Positions 1 through 5,618 of a stretch of 6,288 bases of DNA are shown here, piece by piece. This DNA is from Defluviitaleaceae bacterium (GTDB lineage Bacteria > Bacillota > Clostridia > Lachnospirales > WRAX01), in NCBI GenBank assembly GCA_009787945.1, contig WQSI01000102.1:1-6288 (forward strand), written 5' to 3'. The notes beneath the pieces are model-generated. The model was given only the letters and a program-made list of their open reading frames with translations, was not told where the DNA came from and made no database searches. A program made the translations under genes and the position numbers. Each line of letters starts with the position of its first letter. Position 1 is the stretch's first letter.

Positions 1-968
1 CTACCAGGAACTAATTGGAAGAAGCTAACAAATCCACCTAAATCAAATGGGGGTGGCGTTGTAGCGGCGGGATTTGTGTCTGGATTACCACTTTCATTAA
101 ACTCAATTGTAGTAAGTCGTGTCCAAGTAGCATCTGGTGATGCACCTGTAGCAATTGCCTCAACTTCAATCGGGCCAGTTGCAGGCACATCTAAATTAAA
201 TGAAGTGTTCGTGCGGGTGCATGTTATATGGTTACGGTGATAAACAGCCCAATGTCCAGGTGTCGTACCAGATGTAGCTACCCATCTAAACTCAATATCC
301 ATTTGGTAATTCGTACCCAGAGAATCTTGGAAGTTGATGGTAGTCGGAATAGGTTCACCAGTGTTAGTCTCTGAAGAGCGGATATTATCCATAACACGCA
401 CGTTACCTGTAGCGCGAGGTGGAACATTGCGCATTTCTGGCCCAATGGTGATACCTTGAACAGGGCCACGCTGCGGGCCAATGATTTCCCCCGCCATAGG
501 ACCAGTTTGGAATCTTGCTGGCCCTCCAACGTTAGGGTCCCAACTGGTGGGCCAACCTTGCAACAACAAACCATTAGGCAAGCCGATATTCCACTCCTCA
601 TCCCGCACAAAATCCCCCGCGCGGGTGAAGAATGTTCCCGTGTTATCGCCCACAATGAAGAAGCCGTCACCTTCAATCATCAAATGCAATGGGTCGTCAG
701 TACGTTGGGCAGCACCCGTGCCCATGTTGCGGTTGATGCCCGACACATTAACGCCAAGACCAACTTGCATAGGGTTCGTACCGCCGCGACCAGCATCTGG
801 GTTTGGACCAGATGCCCCAGAAATAGTTTGGCTAAAAGCATCTGCAAATGTCATGCGGCTTGCTTTAAAGCCAGTTGTGTTAACATTGGCAATATTGTGT
901 GCAATTACATCCATTCGGCTCTGGTGTGTTCTTAAGCCAGAAACACCAGAAAACATAGAACGCATCAT
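1..968 (-). CDS. flgE: Flagellar hook protein FlgE, N-terminal 322 residues (3' end beyond window)
   Basis: FlgE is the structural subunit of the flagellar hook. It is exported by the flagellar type III system and polymerises under the FlgD cap. The N-terminus is the classic rod/hook/HAP1 segment: SGVSGL near residues 7-12, then NIANVNTTGFKA at 25-36. GLGV (70-73) and GDGFF (100-104) follow, as in FlgE/F/G proteins. FlgE is favoured over FlgF/FlgG by GLLLQGW (133-139), the RATGNVRV segment (185-192) and the FQDSLG segment (213-218) that opens the hook D2 domain. The frame is open to the left edge, so the C-terminal part is missing. ATG at 968 is chosen over the adjacent ATG at 965 because GAGGAGG lies 8 nt upstream of it. 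The only cysteine in the visible part is C250, in the D2 region. The gene starts 17 nt after the preceding unrecognised gene. Confidence 0.96.
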   Translation of the reverse strand, partial: MMRSMFSGVSGLRTHQSRMDVIAHNIANVNTTGFKASRMTFADAFSQTISGASGPNPDAGRGGTNPMQVGLGVNVSGINRNMGTGAAQRTDDPLHLMIEGDGFFIVGDNTGTFFTRAGDFVRDEEWNIGLPNGLLLQGWPTSWDPNVGGPARFQTGPMAGEIIGPQRGPVQGITIGPEMRNVPPRATGNVRVMDNIRSSETNTGEPIPTTINFQDSLGTNYQMDIEFRWVATSGTTPGHWAVYHRNHITCTRTNTSFNLDVPATGPIEVEAIATGASPDATWTRLTTIEFNESGNPDTNPAATTPPPFDLGGFVSFFQLVPG

Positions 969-976
969 AATTAAAT

Positions 977-983
977 CCTCCTC
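977..983 (-). promoter_or_regulatory. Ribosome binding site of flgE
   Basis: The minus strand reads GAGGAGG followed by an 8-nt AT-rich spacer to the first of two adjacent ATG codons. This near-ideal Shine-Dalgarno decides the start at 968 and fits the heavy demand for hook subunits. It lies just after the stop of the upstream gene. Confidence 0.85.
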
Positions 984-985
984 AA

Positions 986-1423
986 TTAGCTGTTCCAGTC
1001 ATTTTGACTGTTCAGCAACTTGCTTTCATACAACCCTGCAACCAACCCTCCGTCGGTTATCCTTCGGGGTTCTTGACCAAGCATTTCAGCATTACCATAG
1101 ACTTGCGCCTGTGGTATGGGGGTTGGTCTTACGTCATCCTCTTCTTCCCCATCCTCGCAATTCTGGGAAGAAGTTGTAATTAGCGACTCTGGCTCTTCTG
1201 CCTGTTGTATGGCGAACAAAGATTGTTTAAATGCCCAAAGCCTTTCGGAAAAGGCATCCCATTCTTCCTGAGTGCCAGTTTCCCTACAAGGGGCATAATT
1301 CGCCCTAAATTCAGCAATGCGAGCATTTATTTCAGCGTCAGTTAGGGCGTTTAGCCCGCGCACCATCCTATCTTTATATGCATGAACAGCGGCAGACAGT
1401 TTGTAGCTTAAATCCGTGTACAA
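986..1423 (-). CDS. Unrecognised 145-aa protein encoded between the TIGR02530-family gene and flgE
   Basis: I do not recognise a family. The protein looks soluble, with no signal peptide or membrane segment. Residues about 4-77 look helical in three stretches (roughly 4-26, 28-42 and 52-77). A strongly acidic linker follows (about 89-97, EDGEEEDD), then a Pro-rich patch at 100-104 and a basic/Gly tail (EPRR at 118-121). Cysteines are at 46 and 89. I choose the TTG at 1423 because a perfect AGGAGGT sits 6 nt upstream. The alternative is an in-frame ATG at 1504, giving 172 aa, but its nearest purine-rich motif (AGAGG) is about 14 nt away and the extra 27 residues would be read through a GC-rich palindrome. 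Its place in the hook gene order suggests a flagellar role, perhaps as a small accessory or chaperone-like protein, but nothing in the sequence proves this. That it is a real coding region is supported by the uninterrupted frame, the ribosome binding site and tight linkage to flgE. Confidence 0.72.
   Translation of the reverse strand: MYTDLSYKLSAAVHAYKDRMVRGLNALTDAEINARIAEFRANYAPCRETGTQEEWDAFSERLWAFKQSLFAIQQAEEPESLITTSSQNCEDGEEEDDVRPTPIPQAQVYGNAEMLGQEPRRITDGGLVAGLYESKLLNSQNDWNS
989..1016 (-). repeat. Imperfect inverted repeat (hairpin) just upstream of the flgE ribosome binding site
   Basis: CAGTCA at 996-1001 pairs with TGACTG at 1005-1010 across a 3-nt loop. GCTG (989-992) pairs with CAGC (1013-1016) outside an internal loop of 3 and 2 nt, giving about 10 base pairs in all. 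The sequence encodes the last residues of the preceding gene and ends right at its stop codon, 5 nt before the flgE Shine-Dalgarno. No T-run follows on the minus strand, so a Rho-independent terminator is unlikely. It could act in mRNA processing or in setting flgE translation, but that is inference from position only. Confidence 0.55.
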
Positions 1424-1429
1424 TTTCGC

Positions 1430-1436
1430 ACCTCCT
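1430..1436 (-). promoter_or_regulatory. Ribosome binding site that decides a TTG start
   Basis: The minus strand reads AGGAGGT, then the 6-nt spacer GCGAAA, then TTG. The match and spacing are close to ideal, whereas the upstream in-frame ATG (1504) has no well-spaced Shine-Dalgarno. This is the main reason for calling the 145-aa rather than the 172-aa form. Confidence 0.7.
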
Positions 1437-1442
1437 AAATCA

Positions 1443-1468
1443 GCAGGGGCGACAGGGTTTGCCCCTGC
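1443..1468 (-). repeat. GC-rich perfect 8-bp inverted repeat in the longest intergenic gap
   Basis: GCAGGGGC at 1443-1450 and GCCCCTGC at 1461-1468 are exact reverse complements around a 10-nt loop. A smaller alternative hairpin, CAGGG (1453-1457) with CCCTG (1463-1467), uses part of the same arm, so the two folds exclude each other. The repeat ends 6 nt before the Shine-Dalgarno of the unrecognised gene. No T-run follows on the minus strand, so it is not a canonical terminator. Its compact GC-rich form resembles the small dispersed palindromes found in many bacterial genomes, but I cannot show other copies from one window. It lies in the 115-nt gap 1424-1538, the longest in this operon, where I see no other clear element. 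Confidence 0.65.
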
Positions 1469-1538
1469 GACTTTATTGGTACTGCGTTCCGCGCCTTCTG
1501 TCATTCAGGCGGGGTAAACCTCTTAAAAAAAGTCCAGT

Positions 1539-1919
1539 TTATACAATCACAGCACCGTCAATGTTGGTAAAAACTTGGTCTTGCTGATTAAGTGCTGTCA
1601 CAACAACTTTATTGGTAATATTTACCACCAAAGCTATGTTGTCAATCAACACTAAACCGTCACGTATGCCTTTTCCTTGGGCTTTTGCCACGCCTTGTTC
1701 CAACCGTTGCAATTGTTGCACATCTAATTGGATATTTCTGGCATCAAGCCGCGCGTTGGCGTGCTTTGAAAACTGCACATCCTTGGCTTGTTGGCTTTGG
1801 CGCAATCCATCCATCATCTGTTGGAAGTCGCCACCATTAACACCCTGGTTTGCCGCAACGTTCTGCAACTGCGCCTTATGTTGCACGGGGTTGATTATTC
1901 GGTTGTTATTAAGTTGCAC
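1539..1919 (-). CDS. TIGR02530-type flagellar operon protein (126 aa)
   Basis: This small conserved protein is found in flagellar operons of Firmicutes and some other bacteria, usually next to flgD and flgE. Its exact function is not established to my knowledge. The family pattern is clear in the second half: FSKHANARLDARNI (about 50-63), then a heptad-like stretch LDVQQLQRLEQGVAKAQGKG, then a hydrophobic LVLIDNIALVVNITN segment and the C-terminal VFTNIDGAVIV. The first 45 residues are rich in Gln and Asn and look disordered. There is no signal peptide. The start is GTG at 1919, since no ATG lies further upstream in frame after the flgD stop, and AGGGGG is 8 nt before it. It follows flgD by 17 nt, so it is probably co-translated at a level set by the non-ATG start. 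The length is typical of the family. Confidence 0.9.
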   Translation of the reverse strand: MQLNNNRIINPVQHKAQLQNVAANQGVNGGDFQQMMDGLRQSQQAKDVQFSKHANARLDARNIQLDVQQLQRLEQGVAKAQGKGIRDGLVLIDNIALVVNITNKVVVTALNQQDQVFTNIDGAVIV

Positions 1920-1936
1920 AACAGATACCCCCTAGC

Positions 1937-2962
1937 CTAGTCATCGTCATCGGTGCTAATCCCCATAAATGATGCAAATGTCATAAGTTCAACAGTGCTG
2001 TCGTCGGTCATATAAAGTCCCATCCAAACCCTGTTATCACGTAAAAACACACTTTGCACAATGGCTTCACGGTCGTCATATTCAACGGTATAAGGTGGTG
2101 TTCCTGCGCCCATTCTGCGCAAGTCAATAGCATCTGTTAAGTTAGCAAAATGGTCAATGCGGTGTGTGCCGCCATTTATTACAACATATTGGTTGCCATT
2201 TGCAAAACGTATGCCCTCAATTATGCCGCCAGTAGTGATGTTTCCGCCAGAAAACAGGTTAACATTATGCCCGATAATCATGTTGCGGTCAGCAATGTTA
2301 ACAACAGCACCAACTGGAACGCGCTCGCTTCCAATGGCAAGCATAGGGAAAGAGCCAGTAAAGTCAATAAAATCAACATTACCTTCAACAAACCCATTGG
2401 GGTTTCCTGTAGCGTCTGTTGTGACAACCTGCACAGTGCGCCCAACAAGAGCCAAGCTTTGGCTGATAACGCCAGTAGAATTTAGGTTGTTGTTGATATT
2501 GCTAAGCAATGTCAACGTTAACGCCAAGCTGTCGTCTGCCGCCATAATAACGTCAGAAGCCCGTACTCTGTCTGGTTCTTCCGCGCCTTCACGATGGATA
2601 ACAAGCCAAGGCTCGCCACCGCGAATTTCAACAGAATCCACACGGCCAGCAGTTTCCACCAAAGCACCTGTTATGGGGTTTCTGTGGGTCGCCATAACAT
2701 GCTGCCCCATCATGCCGAAAGCTTGAGAGCGGTTGAAAGTGGCGTTAAGGTTCTGCATTTGCTCCAAAGAAGAGAATTGGGCAAGCTGCGCGATAAAGTC
2801 CCTATCATCCATTGGATTTAGCGGGTCTTGGTGACGCAACTGGGTGATTAGCAGGTTCAAAAAGGCGTTTCTGTCCAAATCGTTACTACGCTCGTTAATA
2901 ACCCGTGGAACTGGAGCGTTAGGGTCAAAGGGCATAGAATAACGCGGGTCGATAGTCGCCAT
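1937..2962 (-). CDS. flgD: Flagellar hook capping protein FlgD, long form with repeated C-terminal modules (341 aa)
   Basis: FlgD caps the distal end of the growing hook and guides FlgE insertion; it is exported and later replaced. The conserved FlgD N-terminal region is clear: FLNLLITQLRHQDPLNPMD at 34-52, then FIAQLAQFSSLEQM at 56-69. After this the protein is unusual. Four beta-rich stretches, about 79-142, 168-225, 229-275 and 290-335, share a pattern of a V-x-V strand, a Gly-rich turn, a 'GxVxxVxFxxGxPxLxI'-like hairpin and a short V-rich end. The first two copies also share the lead-in SQAFGMMGQHV / SQSLALVGRTV. Typical FlgD proteins are about 140-230 aa with fewer such modules. The C-terminus is acidic (DDDDD). 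ATG at 2962 is preceded by AAGGAAGGTG at suitable spacing, and fliK ends 18 nt upstream. The FlgD call is firm; the repeat reading is by eye. Confidence 0.94.
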   Translation of the reverse strand: MATIDPRYSMPFDPNAPVPRVINERSNDLDRNAFLNLLITQLRHQDPLNPMDDRDFIAQLAQFSSLEQMQNLNATFNRSQAFGMMGQHVMATHRNPITGALVETAGRVDSVEIRGGEPWLVIHREGAEEPDRVRASDVIMAADDSLALTLTLLSNINNNLNSTGVISQSLALVGRTVQVVTTDATGNPNGFVEGNVDFIDFTGSFPMLAIGSERVPVGAVVNIADRNMIIGHNVNLFSGGNITTGGIIEGIRFANGNQYVVINGGTHRIDHFANLTDAIDLRRMGAGTPPYTVEYDDREAIVQSVFLRDNRVWMGLYMTDDSTVELMTFASFMGISTDDDD

Positions 2963-2980
2963 TTGTTCACCTTCCTTTCA

Positions 2981-4294
2981 TTAGACTTGATAGTCAATCA
3001 TGTTTTCTTCCACTTCCGCCACTGTTGGCTCGTGGGCTGTGGCTTCTTCCTCTGCCATTGCTGCCGCCATCAAATCACGGATACGCTTGTCGCTAATGTT
3101 GCTTTCGCCCTCATCAAATTCATGTGGGTCATTTTCATTGCGCACATTAACTTCAATGTCAGAAACGGTAATTCCCGCTTCTTCTAAAGAGTCGCGCAAG
3201 TCATTGAAACCAGCTTCAATCAGCTCTTTAACCCTTTGGTTGTCAGCAATAAATTGGGCAGTCACGATGCCGTTAATGGTTGCAACGCGCATTGTTAAAT
3301 CCCCTAGATGCTCGGGTTTAAGGTGGATTTTCATTTCTGCCATGCCTTGCCCGCTTACAAAACGTACTTGCTGAACAATTTGGTCAGCGATGTTTTGCGG
3401 CGTAACCATAGGCATAGAAGCCATTGTTGGCGCGGTTTGCACAGGAGCGTTGTTTTGCGCAGTCGCGTCAACAGCTATATTGTGGGCAAATTGTAACCCA
3501 ACATCAGCAGCCATCTGTTGAGAAACGTCCGCCACAGGTACAATCACGTCTGGAGCAACGTTTGCAAAGGTTTGATTTGGAGTGTTATCGGCGGCGTTTT
3601 GGGTATTGGCAACTACAACCTCTTCAATAGGTATTTCCACAAATTCAGGCGCAGGTTCGCCAAGAATCGGCATTTCACCTTCGTAGTGTATTTCGCTGTC
3701 AACCACAACTTCCTTTTGAACTCTGTCCTTTATCCTGTGATGGTCTGCAATGTTAGCAAGCTCTTTCAGCACAGGCAAAGCTTCTGGGTAGCTTAACAGC
3801 TCAACTTGGCTCTCCATGCCTTCTGCAGTCATAAGCACCAAGGCTTGATTTTCGGCATCAGCAAGGGCTTCTAAAGGCATTTCCAATTTCTGTAAAACTT
3901 CCTCTAGCTCCTCAAGCGTAATTCCTAAAACCGCAGCCATTTCTGCCAAAACCTGGCTATAATCAACAGCTTCCTCTTCTGCAACAGGCGCATATTCAGC
4001 CAAAACTTCTGCATAAACTGCCGAAGTGTCAGTGGCTTCCTCTACCTGTGTTGATTGGGTTTGGTTTTGTTCGTTGTTAACATTAGCTTCGTTATGCTGA
4101 ATCTGCTCTGTTGGTCTGTCATTGTGGACAGGTTCGCGGTCAGCACGAGTGCGCTCCCTCCTTGGTTCGTTAGTGGTGGCGTTAACACTTGCCATCACCC
4201 CATCAAATCCAACGTCCCCGCCACGTCCGCGTCCACCTCTAGAATTTTGAGCTTGAACACCTTGCGCAATAGGATTTGTCAACGAATTAATCAT
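2981..4294 (-). CDS. fliK: Flagellar hook-length control protein FliK (437 aa)
   Basis: FliK is the secreted molecular ruler that ends hook growth and switches the export gate from hook to filament substrates. The C-terminal Flg_hook domain lies at about 305-385. Its hallmark LKPEHLGDL is at 325-333, followed by a VTAQFIADNQRVKELIE helix and a DLRDSLEEAGITVSDIEV segment. As in other FliK proteins the N-terminal 300 residues are low-complexity and poorly conserved. They include an Arg/Gly patch (19-26), a charged Asn/Gln-rich stretch (about 45-90), an acidic region with two similar motifs YAEVLAE (94-100) and YSQVLAE (112-118), and Ala/Val/Gln-rich spacers. A 50-residue acidic tail follows the hook domain. 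ATG at 4294 has GAGGAGGT 6 nt upstream. The neighbours (a MotE/YlxF-like gene before, flgD after) match the usual Firmicutes order. Confidence 0.94.
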   Translation of the reverse strand: MINSLTNPIAQGVQAQNSRGGRGRGGDVGFDGVMASVNATTNEPRRERTRADREPVHNDRPTEQIQHNEANVNNEQNQTQSTQVEEATDTSAVYAEVLAEYAPVAEEEAVDYSQVLAEMAAVLGITLEELEEVLQKLEMPLEALADAENQALVLMTAEGMESQVELLSYPEALPVLKELANIADHHRIKDRVQKEVVVDSEIHYEGEMPILGEPAPEFVEIPIEEVVVANTQNAADNTPNQTFANVAPDVIVPVADVSQQMAADVGLQFAHNIAVDATAQNNAPVQTAPTMASMPMVTPQNIADQIVQQVRFVSGQGMAEMKIHLKPEHLGDLTMRVATINGIVTAQFIADNQRVKELIEAGFNDLRDSLEEAGITVSDIEVNVRNENDPHEFDEGESNISDKRIRDLMAAAMAEEEATAHEPTVAEVEENMIDYQV

Positions 4295-4300
4295 CTTTTC

Positions 4301-4308
4301 ACCTCCTC
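4301..4308 (-). promoter_or_regulatory. Ribosome binding site of fliK
   Basis: GAGGAGGT on the minus strand stands 6 nt before the ATG at 4294. It supports this start and shows that fliK is translated independently of the upstream gene, whose stop is 56 nt away. Confidence 0.8.
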
Positions 4309-4330
4309 GTGGGTAGATTATTTATCTCAA

Positions 4331-4343
4331 GTGACTATGTCAC
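4331..4343. repeat. Short perfect palindrome in the gap before fliK
   Basis: GTGAC (4331-4335) and GTCAC (4339-4343) flank a 3-nt centre, in the 56-nt gap between the MotE-like gene and fliK. Five base pairs without a T-run is too little for a terminator. The symmetry could be an operator half-site pair or a weak mRNA hairpin, or chance. Confidence 0.35.
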
Positions 4344-4350
4344 GAAAGAC

Positions 4351-5172
4351 CTAATTTGGGTACATCTGACGATATAACGCGGCCAGCGTATCAGGGCTTA
4401 AATTGTTAAAAATCGCCGTGCGTTGATTGACGGGCAAATATGTCATAACCCTTGCAATCATGGGCATATCAGTGGTTGCCATTAATTCAACTACTCGCGC
4501 CACATTCACAGGGGCTGTAGACCCCCAACTGCTCAAATAATTCTGCCATTGTTCATCCAAGGCGCGCCCAGCCATAATCTCATTGTAAATTTCCTCGGCA
4601 AGCTCTGGGTGCATTGTGGCAAAAAACTCCACAAAGGCATCTTCGTTCCCTTCTGCAACTTCCCTTTCAAATTGCGCCCTACTCGCCAAAAACTCTAAAT
4701 GATATTCTTCAAGTTCCCTTAAACGCTCATTTTCCAATTCATGTTCGTTAACGGTTATATAAAGCACATCTCTCTCTTCTGCTATAGATAGGTTGTTCGC
4801 CAACGCCTGCTCCAAATCCCCCTCAAGCTCTAAAATACGAGCTTCCAATGCCTCAAGAGTTGCAGATGGGTCATAAGCTTGAACAGGCAATCCCGTTTCT
4901 GGGTCAATTTCCTGCTCAAACAAGCCGCCAATTATAGGCACATTGCTGAGCAAAGGGTTAACAACATTGGTGCGCAACCCAAACACATCAAAGACCACCA
5001 AGGCTGTAAAACCGCCAACAAGCACAACAAAAACCAACAGGATAACGAGCCAAACTTTGCTCTTCTTACCTGATGCTTTTTTCTGCTCTTTTTTCATGGC
5101 CTTCGCCATTTTTTTGTTGGCTTTTGGGTCGCCAGCACTTGCAGGCGTTGCAGCCGTCTTAACATTCGCCAT
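4351..5172 (-). CDS. MotE/YlxF-like flagellar protein: membrane anchor, coiled coil and MgtE-N-like domain (273 aa)
   Basis: The protein begins with a Lys/Ala-rich cytoplasmic tail (1-39), then one membrane segment at about 40-62 (WLVILLVFVVLVGG and following). A spacer follows, then a charged, Leu-rich coiled coil at about 103-172 and a helical C-terminal domain (about 173-273) of repeated 'MxPxLAxxIxxxM / RVMTYLPVNQRTAIFNNLSP' type. That last domain resembles the MgtE N-terminal/MotE superfamily, which forms superhelical scaffolds and need not imply magnesium transport: the MgtE channel part is absent. A gene of this kind between fliJ and fliK corresponds to YlxF of Bacillus. By the anchor topology the C-terminal part should face outside the membrane. 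Known MotE proteins help motor-protein folding or targeting, but the role here is inferred. ATG at 5172 lies 5 nt after the fliJ stop, with only a modest GGGG motif upstream, which suggests translational coupling. Confidence 0.82.
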   Translation of the reverse strand: MANVKTAATPASAGDPKANKKMAKAMKKEQKKASGKKSKVWLVILLVFVVLVGGFTALVVFDVFGLRTNVVNPLLSNVPIIGGLFEQEIDPETGLPVQAYDPSATLEALEARILELEGDLEQALANNLSIAEERDVLYITVNEHELENERLRELEEYHLEFLASRAQFEREVAEGNEDAFVEFFATMHPELAEEIYNEIMAGRALDEQWQNYLSSWGSTAPVNVARVVELMATTDMPMIARVMTYLPVNQRTAIFNNLSPDTLAALYRQMYPN

Positions 5173-5177
5173 TCAAA

Positions 5178-5618
5178 TCAACCCCGACTTCCTCGATAAC
5201 TTACAATTTCATCTATGACTTTTTGTTCCGCTTGCTTTTCTTCATTTAAAAATTCTTCGTAATCGTTTTCCTTTAACACTTCCAAGGCTTTGCGGTCTTT
5301 CATGGCTTCCACCAATTCAAGCCGCTTTTCCTCCACTTTCAACTCTGCTAAGTGGATAATAACCTTTTGCTGTTGTATCAACTTCTTCAGCAAATCTAAA
5401 TACTGATTGTGCTGTTGAATATCGTGGGGTGTTACCCCCTTGTTCAAGCCCTCTCGGAAGCTTTCAATGCATCCCAAGCGTGTCTGCTCTAATTCTGTAA
5501 GGCGCGCCTTTTCCTGCTCCAGCACCATAACCGCTTTGCCGAACTCATTTTTCTTCAAATCTTCAACTTTCTCTCGCACACTAAGAACAGAAGCCAACCG
5601 AAAGTTAAATTTTGCCAT
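5178..5618 (-). CDS. fliJ: Flagellar export protein FliJ (146 aa)
   Basis: FliJ is a cytoplasmic coiled-coil protein that sits in the centre of the FliI ATPase ring, as the gamma subunit does in F1, and links it to the export gate; it also escorts chaperones. The start MAKFNFRLASVLSVREKVEDLKK is typical: FliJ proteins open with a short F-x-F-x-L segment leading into a long helix. Almost the whole length is a highly charged heptad-rich helix, with a break near PHDIQ (about residue 63). Length agrees with the usual 140-150 aa. The ATG shares its first base with the TAA stop of fliI (TAATG), so translation is probably coupled. AAGGTGA, encoded inside the fliI end, serves as ribosome binding site. 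Sequence conservation in FliJ is weak, so the call rests on the N-terminus, coiled-coil character, length and position after fliI. Confidence 0.92.
   Translation of the reverse strand: MAKFNFRLASVLSVREKVEDLKKNEFGKAVMVLEQEKARLTELEQTRLGCIESFREGLNKGVTPHDIQQHNQYLDLLKKLIQQQKVIIHLAELKVEEKRLELVEAMKDRKALEVLKENDYEEFLNEEKQAEQKVIDEIVSYRGSRG

Noticed and set aside
278..676. Minus-strand 132-residue frame inside flgE
   Set aside because: It overlaps flgE in another frame on the same strand; the flgE frame carries all the conserved hook motifs.
727..968. Assigning the left-edge gene to flgG or flgF
   Set aside because: The N-terminal motifs are shared, but the GLLLQGW, RATGNVRV and FQDSLG segments and the position after flgD are those of FlgE.
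456..1179. Long plus-strand open frames opposite flgE and the unrecognised gene
   Set aside because: They lie antisense to clear flagellar genes, have no ribosome binding sites that I can see and give low-complexity, Cys/Pro/Ser-rich products typical of shadow frames.
1505..1538. T-run (seven T on the minus strand) after the TIGR02530-type gene as a terminator
   Set aside because: No stable stem precedes the T-run; the GC-rich hairpin is downstream of it. Termination here would also cut flgE from the operon without a visible new promoter.
2157..2726. 189-residue plus-strand frame opposite flgD
   Set aside because: It is fully antisense to flgD, resembles no family I know, and its composition mirrors flgD codon bias.
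4317..4343. Possible internal promoter before fliK (GTGACA, 15 nt, AATAAT on the minus strand)
   Set aside because: Each box has one mismatch to the sigma-70/A consensus but the spacer is 15 rather than about 17 nt, and such matches are common by chance in AT-rich gaps.
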